Shown: positions 9,364 through 18,962, counted from the first letter of the stretch. The stretch: 64,000 nt of DNA from an uncultured Shewanella sp. (GCF_947495455.1 NZ_CANLZC010000005.1:1-64000), one strand, 5' to 3'. The notes: generated by a model not told the origin, from the letters alone. Translations and numbers: made by a program.

Positions 9364-10166
9364 AATGTTCCAACTTGGGCAAAACCATAATGTTGAAAGA
9401 TAGATTGGGCCTTAGGCGATAATACATACTGATAAAATAGCCTTGCCGTCGTATCGGCATTGTTTAATAAAGCCATACTCTGCTTTAAAGGAGGATACGA
9501 ATCCATAGGGAGCACAACATACTCAATCTCTTTTTTAAATTGAGGGCTAATGGTTAAAGATAAAGCCACAATCCCTCCTTGTACCGCTCCAGTTAATACA
9601 AATTGGGCAGCTTGAGACACATTTTCTCCAAGGACTAAATGAGGTTGAATATTATTCCATAACCCAAAACGCTTCAGCAGCGCTTGCGCTCTTTCGCCAT
9701 AAGGAGCATGTTTGGGGTTAGCAATAGCAAAACGGGCTAATTGACCTGAACGAATAAAGTCTTTGACCCCTTTTAATGATTCATCGAGTGGTAAGGGTGA
9801 TGTTTTTGAAGCCACCAGCGCCAATTTGCCAATGGCATACACTTGACCTTCACCTTGTATCAAGCCTTGCTGTTTAAGTTCAGAAACATAGAATTCATCT
9901 GCAGATAAAAATAACTGAAAAGGCGCACCGTGACGGATCTGAGACACTAAATTACCTGATGAACCATAAGAGACATTGACCCTTAATCCAGTGTCGCTCG
10001 TAAATTTTTGTATCACATCATCCAAAGCAAATTTAATACTGGAAGCTGCTGCAATTAATGGAATATCTCTCTTTGATGTATCTGCCGACGCAGCATTAAC
10101 AAAAAAAACCATAAAACAGACACTAAGGCATAAAAAAAAGACATTGAACATTCGTTTCACTAACAT
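9360..10166 (-). CDS. modA: Molybdate-binding periplasmic protein (ModA)
   Basis: ModA captures molybdate or tungstate in the periplasm and delivers it to ModBC. A hydrophobic signal peptide ending near VNAASA is followed by IPLIAAASSIKFALDDVIQKF and the ligand-binding YGSSGNLVSQIRHGAPFQLFLSAD, which is diagnostic for the family. The start is uncertain: ATG at 10166, GTG at 10160 (GGAGG eight bases upstream) and ATG at 10151 all keep the signal. Mature length is normal. It follows moaE by a 43-base gap on the same strand. Confidence 0.93.
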   Translation of the reverse strand: MLVKRMFNVFFLCLSVCFMVFFVNAASADTSKRDIPLIAAASSIKFALDDVIQKFTSDTGLRVNVSYGSSGNLVSQIRHGAPFQLFLSADEFYVSELKQQGLIQGEGQVYAIGKLALVASKTSPLPLDESLKGVKDFIRSGQLARFAIANPKHAPYGERAQALLKRFGLWNNIQPHLVLGENVSQAAQFVLTGAVQGGIVALSLTISPQFKKEIEYVVLPMDSYPPLKQSMALLNNADTTARLFYQYVLSPKAQSIFQHYGFAQVGTL

Positions 10167-10209
10167 GACCTCCATAACCACTGCGGTACACTTAATCTCA
10201 ATTCAAGCT

Positions 10210-10659
10210 TCATTCACTCTGCCACTGCTTAGCCGCAAGATCATCAGAGGTTTTAGCATCAATCCAATGCTGACTAATTTCATTCGCTTCGAGCTTCCAA
10301 AAAGGGGCTTTTATTTTCAAAAAATCAATTAAAAATTCACATGCCTCAAAAGCCGCTTTTCGATGTTGGCTAGTCACACCAATAAAAACGATTTGCTCCC
10401 CTAACGCCAATGTGCCCACTCTATGTATAATAGTAACCTTATTAAGGGGCCAACGCTCACGAGCTTGTTCTTCTATTTGAGCCAATACAGTTTCAGTCAT
10501 ACCAGGATAATGCTCAAGTGTCAGCTTAGTCACCTCTCTTGCATCATTAAAATCTCTGACTTTACCCACAAAAGTCACGATCGCCCCATCATGATCATCT
10601 GTATTTAAATCTTGATATTCATCAGCTAAGCTAAAATCTTCTGTTTGTACTCGAATCAT
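10210..10659 (-). CDS. moaE: Molybdopterin synthase large subunit (MoaE)
   Basis: MoaE with MoaD converts precursor Z (cPMP) to molybdopterin by adding two sulfurs. The product of 149 residues has HDGAIVTFVGKVRDFN near the N-terminus, the active-site region IIHRVGTLALGEQIVFIGVTSQHRKAAFEACEFLID and the conserved KAPFWKLE lysines near the C-terminus. It starts 10 bases after moaD ends, consistent with co-translation of the two synthase subunits. Confidence 0.96.
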   Translation of the reverse strand: MIRVQTEDFSLADEYQDLNTDDHDGAIVTFVGKVRDFNDAREVTKLTLEHYPGMTETVLAQIEEQARERWPLNKVTIIHRVGTLALGEQIVFIGVTSQHRKAAFEACEFLIDFLKIKAPFWKLEANEISQHWIDAKTSDDLAAKQWQSE

Positions 10660-10669
10660 TATTAATCAC

Positions 10670-10921
10670 CTACCCACCCGTCACAGGAGGGAAAAAAGCA
10701 ACTTCATCACCATCTTGTACTAGCGTATCCCACTGACTGATGGTTTGATTAACGGCGACCAATAAACGCTCGAACTCAAGTGCTTTCGCCCATTTATCCC
10801 CTTTTTGAGATAAATGTAATCTAAGATCATCAGCAGTTTGAATCGCCTCATTTGCAGGCACCAACAAATGGCTTAACTGTAATTGCTCTCTTACTTGAGC
10901 AAAAAACAATACATTAATCAT
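10670..10921 (-). CDS. moaD: Molybdopterin synthase sulfur carrier (MoaD)
   Basis: The 83-residue ubiquitin-fold protein ends in FPPVTGG. The terminal double glycine is the residue pair that is adenylated by MoeB and thiocarboxylated to donate sulfur within MoaD-MoaE. VREQL, the central VAVNQ strand and DGDEVAFFPPV fit the family. It is followed after 10 bases by moaE. About 200 bases with no recognised gene separate it from moaC upstream. Confidence 0.94.
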   Translation of the reverse strand: MINVLFFAQVREQLQLSHLLVPANEAIQTADDLRLHLSQKGDKWAKALEFERLLVAVNQTISQWDTLVQDGDEVAFFPPVTGG

Positions 10922-11124
10922 ATTTAAAACATTACCTCTATATCAATTGCTATCCTTAAAAAATGCATTTCTAACTTCATTGATGCCATCAGCATTGACA
11001 ATAAGTCACCTGATTATCCCATAAAATTGGCCATCATAAGCAAAAGAAATGTCAATTTGACCCATGACAATTTCAATGAACAAGCATCACACGGAATAAT
11101 GGCTAAAAACACATCAAAAAATAC

Positions 11125-11604
11125 TTATTTAATGTGATAATCCCCTGACTTACCACCTGTTTTTTCTAATAAACATATCTGAGAAATAATCATGTCTTTT
11201 TGAATGGCTTTACACATATCATAAATCGTTAATACAGCGACAGAAACCGCCGTTAACGCCTCCATTTCAACACCCGTTTTTCCAGATAACTTACATAAAC
11301 TAGTGACCTTCACCCTGTGATTATCAAGCTCAGCCTCAATATCAATCTCGACTTTAGTCAGCATGAGAGGATGACACAATGGAATAAGATCTGACGTTTT
11401 TTTTGCTGCTTGAATACCCGCAATTCGCGCCGTCGCAAACACATCACCTTTATGATGTTGACCTTGAATAATCATTTGCAATGTTTTCGGTGCCATTTCA
11501 ATAAAAGCTTGCGCTCTAGCTTCTCGTTGAGTATTATTTTTATTAGTAACATCAACCATATGGGCATTACCCTCGGCATTGATATGGGTAAAGTTATCTG
11601 TCAT
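11125..11604 (-). CDS. moaC: Cyclic pyranopterin monophosphate synthase (MoaC)
   Basis: MoaC finishes cPMP formation from the MoaA product in molybdenum cofactor synthesis. The 159-residue protein has [13 protein letters not shown], the catalytic segment [20 protein letters not shown] and [28 protein letters not shown], with a C-terminal [10 protein letters not shown], all standard MoaC motifs. It lies between moaA and moaD on the minus strand; intergenic gaps of about 95 and 203 bases contain nothing else I can identify. Confidence 0.96.
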   Translation of the reverse strand: MTDNFTHINAEGNAHMVDVTNKNNTQREARAQAFIEMAPKTLQMIIQGQHHKGDVFATARIAGIQAAKKTSDLIPLCHPLMLTKVEIDIEAELDNHRVKVTSLCKLSGKTGVEMEALTAVSVAVLTIYDMCKAIQKDMIISQICLLEKTGGKSGDYHIK

Positions 11605-11698
11605 TATTTATTACCTAATACAAGCAGTATATGAATTTAACCAGCTAAAAATAGAACAATCATCAATCATCAGGGAACTATCATCAGGCTGAATAAAA

Positions 11699-12679
11699 TT
11701 ACCCACCAATGGAAGCTAAATGTTGCGTCACGCCAGTGACACCTTGATGTAAAAAATGGGTTTGTTTCTTTGTTGCTAGCTGGCCATGTAAACGAGCTAT
11801 CAAAGCTTCTTGCTGAGAATGCGACGTTAATAAGTCTCTTAAATTAATTCCATTTTCAGTAAATAAACATAAATGCAATTTTCCTTTCGCTGAAACACGT
11901 AAGCGGTTACAGCTCATACAGAAATTTTTTTCATAAGGCATGATTAACCCTATTCTGCCTAAATAATCAGAATGACTGAAATTTTGGGCAGGACCATCAT
12001 CAATATGGCTAGGATCTAATTGCCAACCTTGCTGCAGTAACCAAGCTTTAATTTCTCGGCCCGCTACATGATATTGCTTAAAATAATCACGCCCAAGCCC
12101 TGTTTCCATGAGTTCAATAAACCTAAGATCAATGGGAAGCTTTTTAATCCAGTTTAAAAATTGAGGCAAAGATTGATCGTTAACCCCTTTAAGCAATACG
12201 GCATTCACTTTAATCCTTTCAAAGCCAGCCTCTAAAGCAGCATCAATACCTTGCATCACTTGATAAAACTTATTCTCACCAGTGATTTGATAAAACAAAC
12301 GAGGATCAAGACTATCTACCGACACATTAATTTTTCTCAATCCCGCTTCATACCAAACCTTAGCCTGTTTAGCTAAACGATCACCATTGGTCGTTGTCGC
12401 CACAGTATGAATGTTATCATTATCAGCAATCAGTCGAATAATATCGGTAAAGTCACGACGTAAAGAAGGTTCCCCACCGGTAATACGAATTTTTTTTGTG
12501 CCTACTTGCGCAAATGCATTCACCAGATGGAATATTTCATTCAAGGTTAAAAATGACGGTTTACCACTTGGTTGATACCCATTCGGCAAACAATACCCAC
12601 ATTTGAAATTACAGACATCAGTCACCGACAAACGTAAGTAATGAAATCTTCGACCAAATTTATCTTCTAACTGAGACAT
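11699..12679 (-). CDS. moaA: GTP 3',8-cyclase, radical SAM (MoaA)
   Basis: MoaA opens molybdopterin synthesis by rearranging GTP with S-adenosylmethionine radical chemistry. The N-terminal cluster is CNFKCGYC; the C-terminal cluster lies in [21 protein letters not shown], and the protein ends with the required [13 protein letters not shown] is the SAM-binding GGEP. The start [21 protein letters not shown] has GGAAGG upstream and gives 326 residues, usual for the family; the open frame extends to 12727 but that extension is not MoaA-like. It is the first gene of moaA-C-D-E-modA-B-C. Confidence 0.96.
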   Translation of the reverse strand: MSQLEDKFGRRFHYLRLSVTDVCNFKCGYCLPNGYQPSGKPSFLTLNEIFHLVNAFAQVGTKKIRITGGEPSLRRDFTDIIRLIADNDNIHTVATTTNGDRLAKQAKVWYEAGLRKINVSVDSLDPRLFYQITGENKFYQVMQGIDAALEAGFERIKVNAVLLKGVNDQSLPQFLNWIKKLPIDLRFIELMETGLGRDYFKQYHVAGREIKAWLLQQGWQLDPSHIDDGPAQNFSHSDYLGRIGLIMPYEKNFCMSCNRLRVSAKGKLHLCLFTENGINLRDLLTSHSQQEALIARLHGQLATKKQTHFLHQGVTGVTQHLASIGG

Positions 12680-12727
12680 TTCACCCTTCCTACTGAGAGG
12701 TAAGAGAAATCCCCCCGCACATAACAA

Positions 12728-13049
12728 CGATTATTTAACAATCAAACTTCCAGAAATTGACATCAAACACGAAAAAAAGAAATTTCATTATACCCATTAT
12801 AGGCTGAAACCACCTTACTCCCCTAGCGTTAAGAGGGTATTTATTATGCAATAATGGACATTCGTAGCGATTTTTTGACACTTATCACCAAAAAATCATA
12901 CTCAAGTACCTCACCCAAATACAGAGATCACTGTGCCGAAGTTAAAAATTCAGGTAAGGTAAGCAATAAATTAAAACACCCGTTTATATCAAGTCTCTTT
13001 TGAGGTGCTCATGATAAGCAGCGGGGAAAAGTAAGGATGAGGTGAACTG
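12728..13049. other. Intergenic region between divergent moaA and ETF-QO genes
   Basis: This stretch should hold divergent promoters. On the minus strand a small dyad (CCCT...AGGG, about 12820-12836) lies in the moaA leader. I looked for the elaborate stem set of the Moco riboswitch found before E. coli moaA and did not recognise it, although a covariance search would decide. No small open frame stands out. Confidence 0.4.
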
Positions 13050-14699
13050 ATGGAACGTGAATCAATGGAATTCGACGTTATCATAGTGGGTGCTGGGCCT
13101 GCAGGATTAGCAACAGCTTGTCGACTCATGCAAATATCTAAAGATTGCGGCCAAGATATTTCAATTTGTGTTGTTGAAAAAGGATCGGAGGTGGGTGCAC
13201 ATATAGTATCAGGGGCCGTTTTTGAACCCGATGTACTAGAAGAATTATTTTCTAATTGGCACGAAATGAATGCACCATTAAGCACCGCAGTCACCAGCGA
13301 TGAAATTCATTTATTAAAATCATCAACCCAATCAAAGCTTTTACCCAATGCAATCGTCCCTAAAACTATGCATAATAAAGGCAACTATATTATCAGCTTA
13401 GGTAACTTATGTCGCTGGTTGGCAGAACAAGCTGAAACCTTAGGTGTCGAGATATTTCCAGGATTTCCTGCAAGCCAATTACTATATAATGATGACGACA
13501 GCGTTAAAGGGATCCTTATTGGTGACATGGGAATGGGAGCCAATGGACAAGCAAAAGACAGCTTTGAACCCGGTATGGAACTTCATGCTCGATATACAGT
13601 ATTAAGCGAAGGTTGCCGAGGGCATCTAGGTAAAGAGGTCATAGACAAATACCAATTAGATAAAGATAAAACCCCACAACATTACGGATTAGGGTTTAAA
13701 GAAATCTGGAAAGTGCCAGCCGATCAACATCAACTGGGTAAAGTCGTTCATACCGGAGGTTGGCCATTAACAGAAGGATCATCCGGTGGCGGATTTCTTT
13801 ATCACCTAGAAGACAATCAAGTGGCTGTCGGCCTGATCATAGATCTCAATTATAAAAATCCCCATTTAAGCCCATTTGATGAATTTCAGCGATATAAAAC
13901 ACACCCTGTCATTGCGCAAACATTAAAAAATGCTGAACGTATCACTTATGGCGCTCGCGCTATCACTAAAGGTGGATTGAATTCATTACCTAAAATGAGC
14001 TTTCCGGGAGGCCTGATCATTGGCTGTAATGCAGGCACCCTTAACTTTGCCAAAATTAAAGGCTCCCACACTGCCATGAAGAGTGGCATTTTAGCTGCAG
14101 AAACACTTGCCAGAGCTTTTATGGCGGGAGTAAAAGCCGGAAAAGATTTAAACAGTTATCATGAGCGTTTTGAAGAAAGTTGGCTTAAGGATGAACTTTA
14201 CCGTTCACGTAATTTTGGGCCTGCCATGCATAAATTTGGCACTCTTTTAGGTGGCGCGTTTAATTATATCGATCAAAACTGGTTTGGTGGACGCATACCC
14301 ATTACGCTCAAAGATCAAACGCCAGATTATGCCCAAATGGCGCCCTCCAGTGCCTTTGATAAAATCGATTACCCAAAACCTGACGGAAAGTTAATTTTCG
14401 ATAAGCCATCTTCAGTATATTTATCAAACACCTATCATGAAGAAGATCAACCTTGCCATCTTCAATTAACCGACCCAAGCATTCCTTTAAACATCAACTT
14501 AATTAAATTTGACGAGCCCGCTCAACGATACTGCCCCGCTGGTGTTTATGAAGTGGTACAAGAACAAGGTGAAAACAAGTTTGTGATTAACAGCCAAAAC
14601 TGTATTCACTGTAAAACCTGTGATATCAAAGATCCGAGTCAAAATATCACTTGGGTCACACCAGAGGGTGGCGGTGGGCCTAACTACCCCAATATGTGA
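13050..14699 (+). CDS. Electron transfer flavoprotein-ubiquinone oxidoreductase (ETF-QO)
   Basis: This membrane-associated flavoprotein passes electrons from ETF, reduced by acyl-CoA dehydrogenases, into the quinone pool. It has the FAD dinucleotide fold VIIVGAGPAGLATACRL at the N-terminus, GSEVGAHIVSGAV, a mid-region GGLIIGCNAGTLNFAKIKGSHTAMKSG, and C-terminal [4Fe-4S] cysteines in CPAGVYEV and NCIHCKTCDIKDP, ending in PEGGGGPNYPNM, as in the family. The length of 549 residues is full. GAGGTG precedes this ATG by about six bases, while the second ATG (13065) lacks such a site. It is transcribed alone, divergent from the moa genes. Confidence 0.96.
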   Translation: MERESMEFDVIIVGAGPAGLATACRLMQISKDCGQDISICVVEKGSEVGAHIVSGAVFEPDVLEELFSNWHEMNAPLSTAVTSDEIHLLKSSTQSKLLPNAIVPKTMHNKGNYIISLGNLCRWLAEQAETLGVEIFPGFPASQLLYNDDDSVKGILIGDMGMGANGQAKDSFEPGMELHARYTVLSEGCRGHLGKEVIDKYQLDKDKTPQHYGLGFKEIWKVPADQHQLGKVVHTGGWPLTEGSSGGGFLYHLEDNQVAVGLIIDLNYKNPHLSPFDEFQRYKTHPVIAQTLKNAERITYGARAITKGGLNSLPKMSFPGGLIIGCNAGTLNFAKIKGSHTAMKSGILAAETLARAFMAGVKAGKDLNSYHERFEESWLKDELYRSRNFGPAMHKFGTLLGGAFNYIDQNWFGGRIPITLKDQTPDYAQMAPSSAFDKIDYPKPDGKLIFDKPSSVYLSNTYHEEDQPCHLQLTDPSIPLNINLIKFDEPAQRYCPAGVYEVVQEQGENKFVINSQNCIHCKTCDIKDPSQNITWVTPEGGGGPNYPNM

Positions 14700-14714
14700 T
14701 CAGCTACGCCAAGC

Positions 14715-14739
14715 AGAACGGTATCATTGATGCCGTTCT
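14715..14739 (+). terminator. Hairpin downstream of the ETF-QO gene
   Basis: AGAACGG (14715-14721) pairs perfectly with CCGTTCT (14733-14739), with additional inner pairs ATC/GAT. There is no strong T-run after it, so it may be a transcript-end stabiliser or a weak terminator. It lies 16 bases after the ETF-QO stop. Confidence 0.45.
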
Positions 14740-14920
14740 ATTAGCCTCATAAACTCCCGTATAAACGGCTTTTCCAACTTTGTGCCAGGCCTTGACACTG
14801 CAATAAAGATTCATACCCTTTTGCATTAAAGACTTTCGAAAAATATAATCTTATCGCACTTATCTACACTAATAGTCGATATTCTGTCTTGTAATCGCTT
14901 ACCTTTCATTGGCACCCCAC

Positions 14921-15763
14921 TCATTTAGCTTGCAAATACGCTTTCAGCTCAACACTTGGAATCGAGGTATTAGAGCTCACACTAAAAGCTGACCAAATAG
15001 CCGCTTCTTCCATCGCAATGTCAATATCACCAGCAGTCAGTAGTCCATGAATAAGCCCGGCCGCATAGGCATCACCTGCACCTGTCGTATCCATTACCTT
15101 GGCATTTTTAGCACAAACACGTTTAATGCTAGTAGCGGTATAGAGTGTCGCACCTAAATGCCCATTAGTAACAATAAAATAGCGTAATTGCTGACCCGCT
15201 ATATCAAGGGCAAATTGCCAAGGGGAGCCTTCGCATCGCCCTTGCAAGTCACTTTCTGAAGTCAATAAAACATGCGCATCACGTTTGCGATTATCTTTAG
15301 CTAACTGCGTGACGACTAAGCAAGTCGTCATTGCTGCCGCAGTCCAACTTGCTAATCCATCTGCCGATGAGTTGACATATAACGCATCAATACTTTTCCA
15401 ACAAGGCATACTGGGCAAACATAAAGGTGGGCGTAAAGGGCGTAAAATGGTTCGCTCGCCATCAGGCTCCATCATCAACATCATCTCACATGACAAGGCT
15501 TCTCGACGCGTAACCTGCTCACAATCAATCCCGTAAGACATGGCCTCTTGTAATAACCAATCTCCGTTGGTATCTATACTCACTTGACTCACAAGCTGTA
15601 CATTATGCTTTGCCCAAACTAAGCCGATTCCAGTATTGGCTCCACCTCCACCAAGACGTCGGCCTTTTTCCTGATAATAAAAACGTCCCCCTGTATGAAG
15701 TGTTGCAGGTAATTGCATCACGCGATCACAATTTAAATTAGCAACAAGCAAAATATTCGCCAT
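14921..15763 (-). CDS. PfkB-family carbohydrate/nucleoside kinase
   Basis: The 280-residue protein is a ribokinase-fold sugar kinase. The N-terminal NLNCDR and GGGGANTGIGLVWAK match the substrate-binding glycine motif, and DTTGAGDAYAAGLIHGLL near residue 230 is the ATP-binding/catalytic signature with the base aspartate in GAGD. The substrate is not evident. It is divergent, across 136 bases, from a nucleoside hydrolase gene. Together they could salvage nucleosides or phosphorylate the ribose released, an inference from proximity only. Confidence 0.87.
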   Translation of the reverse strand: MANILLVANLNCDRVMQLPATLHTGGRFYYQEKGRRLGGGGANTGIGLVWAKHNVQLVSQVSIDTNGDWLLQEAMSYGIDCEQVTRREALSCEMMLMMEPDGERTILRPLRPPLCLPSMPCWKSIDALYVNSSADGLASWTAAAMTTCLVVTQLAKDNRKRDAHVLLTSESDLQGRCEGSPWQFALDIAGQQLRYFIVTNGHLGATLYTATSIKRVCAKNAKVMDTTGAGDAYAAGLIHGLLTAGDIDIAMEEAAIWSAFSVSSNTSIPSVELKAYLQAK

Positions 15764-15911
15764 ATCGGCACCCTGATCTAAGCCTTATATCAATAAATGG
15801 TAAGGGAATTACATATAAGAACCAAGAAAAAACATCATAAAAGATGGCCAATTCAACTTTACTATTTCACAATGAAATGGTCTTTTCATCAACATAATAG
15901 TGAAACATACA

Positions 15912-16895
15912 ATGACAAGAAAAATTATTCTCGATACAGATCCTGGTATTGATGATGCTATGGCAATTTTATTTGCTGAGGCTAGCCCATCCCTTGACCT
16001 CAAAGCTCTCACAATCGTATATGGCAATACAGACGTTGAGCATGGTACAAATAATGCCCTTTTTTTAAAGAATAAATATAATCTGTCGGCCGATATTGTA
16101 AAAGGTGCCTCCCTTCCTCTTTCCGGTATTCCAAAAGCACCTGTCGTGAAGGTTCACGGAGAAACAGGCTTTGGTCATGTTCAAGTCGGTCCACAAAGTC
16201 GCACCAAGCTTGATAAGCGCTCTGCCGCCCAATATATCATTGATTCTGTAAACAATGAGCCTGGTGAAATCACATTAATTGCCGTCGGACCACTCACTAA
16301 CTTAGCCCTTGCCTTACAACTTGCCCCTGAAATCGCAACCCAAGTAAAAGAAGTGATTATTATGGGGGGAGCTTTTGGGATCAATGGACATCGCGGTAAT
16401 ATCACACCTTATGCAGAAGCAAATAGTTATGCGGACCCATTAGCAGCTGATATTGTGTTTGCAGCCAATTGGCCGATAACCGTCATAGGGCTTGATGTGA
16501 CTAAAGAGAGCATTTTCACAGAGCAATATTTAAGCAATATAAAAAACGATACTAAAGAGGTGGGTCAATTCATTTGGAATATCAGTCAATATTACTTAGA
16601 GTTTTACAGTCAAGTTACAGGCTCAAAATCTTGCCATGTACACGATCCATCTGCAATTGCCTATGCGATTTCACCAGAATTATTTTCATTCCGTAAAGGC
16701 CCTATACATGTGATCACATCCGGTCCAGCTAAAGGCCACACATTACAAAAATTCGACAATATTACCTACATGACCGACCCTTGGTCAAACAGGCGCTCCC
16801 ATCAAGTCGGAGCCAGTGTAAACAGTGATCTATTATTGAGCTTATTTAGAAATACCCTGTTAGACTTCGATAAAAGCTTGTCTTCCCAAATTTAA
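15912..16895 (+). CDS. Inosine-uridine preferring nucleoside hydrolase family protein
   Basis: The family hydrolyses the N-glycosidic bond of nucleosides to ribose and free base, with Ca2+ held by aspartates. The N-terminal IILDTDPGIDDAMAILFA is the diagnostic DTDPGxDDA calcium motif. LIAVGPLTNLALALQ, EVIIMGGAFGINGH and the later HDPSAIAYAI aspartate complete the active site. From ATG at 15912 it has 327 residues; a GTG at 15900 is also in frame and neither has a strong ribosome-binding site. It stands alone on the plus strand, divergent from the PfkB kinase. Confidence 0.93.
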   Translation: MTRKIILDTDPGIDDAMAILFAEASPSLDLKALTIVYGNTDVEHGTNNALFLKNKYNLSADIVKGASLPLSGIPKAPVVKVHGETGFGHVQVGPQSRTKLDKRSAAQYIIDSVNNEPGEITLIAVGPLTNLALALQLAPEIATQVKEVIIMGGAFGINGHRGNITPYAEANSYADPLAADIVFAANWPITVIGLDVTKESIFTEQYLSNIKNDTKEVGQFIWNISQYYLEFYSQVTGSKSCHVHDPSAIAYAISPELFSFRKGPIHVITSGPAKGHTLQKFDNITYMTDPWSNRRSHQVGASVNSDLLLSLFRNTLLDFDKSLSSQI

Positions 16896-16983
16896 AGTAA
16901 CGCTGACAATGGGCAATCTTTTTACAAATAGATTGTCTATGCTTATACCAAATACCATTTTCACTCTCTCTTAAGGATAAATT

Positions 16984-17343
16984 ATGCGCCACGTTATCAC
17001 CATAAGCGCTGTGCTTTTAGGGATTATTTTATCTGGCTGCTCACCTGACAAAGCGCCAAAAAAATTAACACAAAAAAATCCTGCTTCTGAGTACTGCATC
17101 TCTCTTGGCGGCAAATTAGGCAACAAGCCAAAACCCAAACCCAGTAAAGACAGTGATAAGGATGATAAGAGTGATAAGAGTGATAAGAGTGATAAGAGTG
17201 ATAAGAGTGATAAGAGTGATACAGCCAACTCTAACGATACATCAAAGACACAGGGAAGTATGAATTATTGTACACTGCCGAGTGGAGAAGTGGTGGAAGA
17301 GTGGGCTTTATTTAAACGCGATCATCCAATGTATCAGCAATGA
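16984..17343 (+). CDS. DUF333-type lipoprotein with an inserted Asp-Lys-Ser repeat
   Basis: This is a 119-residue putative lipoprotein. The signal peptide ends in the lipobox LSGC (cysteine near 19). NPASEYCISLGGKL and, after a long insert, YCTLPSGEVVEEWALFKRDH are the two conserved halves of DUF333 (YoaF-like, sometimes labelled hemolysin). Between them lies a hydrophilic insert of about 40 residues containing KPKPKPSKD and six Asp-Lys-Ser repeats. Function is unknown. AAGGAT lies just upstream of the ATG. It converges with gltS. Confidence 0.8.
   Translation: MRHVITISAVLLGIILSGCSPDKAPKKLTQKNPASEYCISLGGKLGNKPKPKPSKDSDKDDKSDKSDKSDKSDKSDKSDTANSNDTSKTQGSMNYCTLPSGEVVEEWALFKRDHPMYQQ
17164..17217 (+). 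repeat. Six perfect copies of GATAAGAGT
   Basis: Six identical 9-base units run without a mismatch, with degenerate partial units on both flanks. The unit is a multiple of three, so copy-number change keeps the lipoprotein frame and adds or removes Asp-Lys-Ser. Perfect identity at third codon positions suggests recent slippage-driven expansion. Confidence 0.95.
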
Positions 17344-17347
17344 GGAA

Positions 17348-17375
17348 TACAGCACCCTAAAAACAAGGTGCTGTA
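17348..17375. terminator. Hairpin between convergent lipoprotein gene and gltS
   Basis: TACAGCACC (17348-17356) pairs perfectly with GGTGCTGTA (17367-17375). A/T-rich flanks lie on both sides, so it may end transcription from both genes, although the T-runs are weak. Confidence 0.55.
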
Positions 17376-17383
17376 ATTAAACT

Positions 17384-18607
17384 TTAATGAAGATAGGAAA
17401 TAAAACCTTGTAATACGATCAAATTGGCAATATCAATAAAGAAAGCCCCCACTATCGGCACCACCAAAAAAGCTTGTGGAGACGGACCATTTCGTGTCAC
17501 AAGTGCCCCCATATTCAATACCGCAGTAGGGGTTGCACCAAGACCAAAACCACAGTGTCCACCTGCCATCACTGCAGCGTCATAAGTTCCTCCCATGAGC
17601 CTGAAAGTCACAAAGTAAGCAAACAAGGCCAGCACCACAGTTTGAACCAGCAGAATAATCAATAAAGGAATAGCAAGATCTAAGATTGCCCATAACTTTA
17701 AACTCATCAAGGCCATGGCCAAAAAGAGTGATAAAGTGACAGTGCCAAATACATCAACACATTCTTTATTAATGCGATACCCTTTGATGAACTCACTAAT
17801 ATTAGTAATCGCCACACCTAAAAAGAGGGCATAGACGAAATCAGGAATTTTCAACCAACTAATATGAAGGCTGCTCACCAATTGATCAACCCAATGGGCG
17901 CCCGCGACACAAAAAAGAAGAATGAACAAGGTTTCAGTAATGCTTTTCGCGGTGACTTTATCTTCTTCTAATGGATCAAATGTGACCATATCTGGATTAT
18001 CAATATGATGATCAGTTCCCTTGCCAAACGCTGATTTCAAATTATTTTTATCTATAAGACGTTGGGCAACTGGGCCGCCAATGATCCCCCCCATCACTAA
18101 ACCAAAGGTTGCTGCAGCCATAGCGAGCTCTAATGTATTTAAACCATATTGATCCGCAAACGTCTGTGACCAAGCTGCTCCCGTTCCAGCGCCGCCAGAT
18201 AAGGTTATTGAACCAGCAATGAGTCCGAGTAATGAGTCTAGACCTAAGAATTTCGCTAAACTCACACCGACAAGGTTTTGCACCACGAGAAAAATTGACG
18301 CTATACCTAAAAAAAGGACAACTTTAAGTCCCCCTTTCAATAGTAATTTATAACTCGCAGCCAAACCGACTGTACTGAAAAACATCAACATTAATGTGTT
18401 TTTCATGGGCAAAGAAAACTCTAAATCGATATGATTAAAATGTAAAACGGTAATAAAAACAGCGATAACTAACCCACCGACAACGGGTTCAGGAATATTA
18501 TATTTTCTAAAGCAACTGACATTGCGGTTTACTCCATGTCCAATGAATAATACTAGAATTGCAATTAAAAATGATTCTAGTTCACCTATAAAATATACCG
18601 TATTCAT
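17384..18607 (-). CDS. gltS: Sodium/glutamate symporter (GltS)
   Basis: This inner-membrane carrier imports glutamate with Na+. The 407-residue protein has ten or more hydrophobic segments in two inverted halves. Each half carries a re-entrant glycine-rich loop: SITLSGGAGTGAAWSQTF in the first and GGHCGFGLGATPTAVLNMGALV in the second, both hallmarks of GltS. A charged cytoplasmic linker separates the halves at about 190-215. It is a single-gene unit on the minus strand, convergent with the lipoprotein gene. The first ATG gives a normal-length protein. Confidence 0.95.
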   Translation of the reverse strand: MNTVYFIGELESFLIAILVLFIGHGVNRNVSCFRKYNIPEPVVGGLVIAVFITVLHFNHIDLEFSLPMKNTLMLMFFSTVGLAASYKLLLKGGLKVVLFLGIASIFLVVQNLVGVSLAKFLGLDSLLGLIAGSITLSGGAGTGAAWSQTFADQYGLNTLELAMAAATFGLVMGGIIGGPVAQRLIDKNNLKSAFGKGTDHHIDNPDMVTFDPLEEDKVTAKSITETLFILLFCVAGAHWVDQLVSSLHISWLKIPDFVYALFLGVAITNISEFIKGYRINKECVDVFGTVTLSLFLAMALMSLKLWAILDLAIPLLIILLVQTVVLALFAYFVTFRLMGGTYDAAVMAGGHCGFGLGATPTAVLNMGALVTRNGPSPQAFLVVPIVGAFFIDIANLIVLQGFISYLH

Positions 18608-18788
18608 GTTGCTCCTACTCTTAAAAATAGTGATTAATAATGATGCAAGTATTTATCTCACTAAGTTAATAATGGTGTTATCGATATAAAAATTCGATTA
18701 AAAATGAATGCTATGCTAATTATAATAAAGAATGGTCGATTCCATGGAAAATAACTCAACTAGCAAAAATGAAAAAAACAAAATGACC

Positions 18789-18962
18789 TTAGGTAAGGGC
18801 TTCATTCACGTCTTCTATCGCTTTATCTGTCAACTCCTCTGAAGGTATTCGATCTGCTTTCGCAATGTAAGCAGGTTTACGACGCCCACTAAGCTTAGCA
18901 TTGGCTTTTCGAGTTTTACTCATAAACTTTTGAGTAATTTTTTTAGTGCGGTTCATAGTCAT
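18789..18962 (-). CDS. Small basic DUF2986-like protein
   Basis: This 57-residue frame starts MTMNRTKKITQKFMSKTRKA and is strongly basic over its first 40 residues (ANAKLSGRRKPAYIAKADR), then acidic at the end (EDVNEALT). The pattern of Lys/Arg-rich start, 'KANAKL', 'KPAYIAKADR' matches DUF2986 proteins common in Shewanella and Vibrio. The start may instead be the second ATG (18956). Function is unknown; the charge suggests nucleic acid binding. It is flanked by about 180 bases on the gltS side and a long A/T-rich gap on the other. Confidence 0.7.
   Translation of the reverse strand: MTMNRTKKITQKFMSKTRKANAKLSGRRKPAYIAKADRIPSEELTDKAIEDVNEALT

Noticed and set aside
12680..12900. Moco riboswitch in the moaA leader
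   Set aside because: The leader has short dyads, but the multi-stem arrangement expected for the motif could not be drawn by eye.
16971..17228. Minus-strand leucine/serine repeat frame
   Set aside because: It is the reverse reading of the GATAAGAGT repeat and lipoprotein gene, with no start signal.
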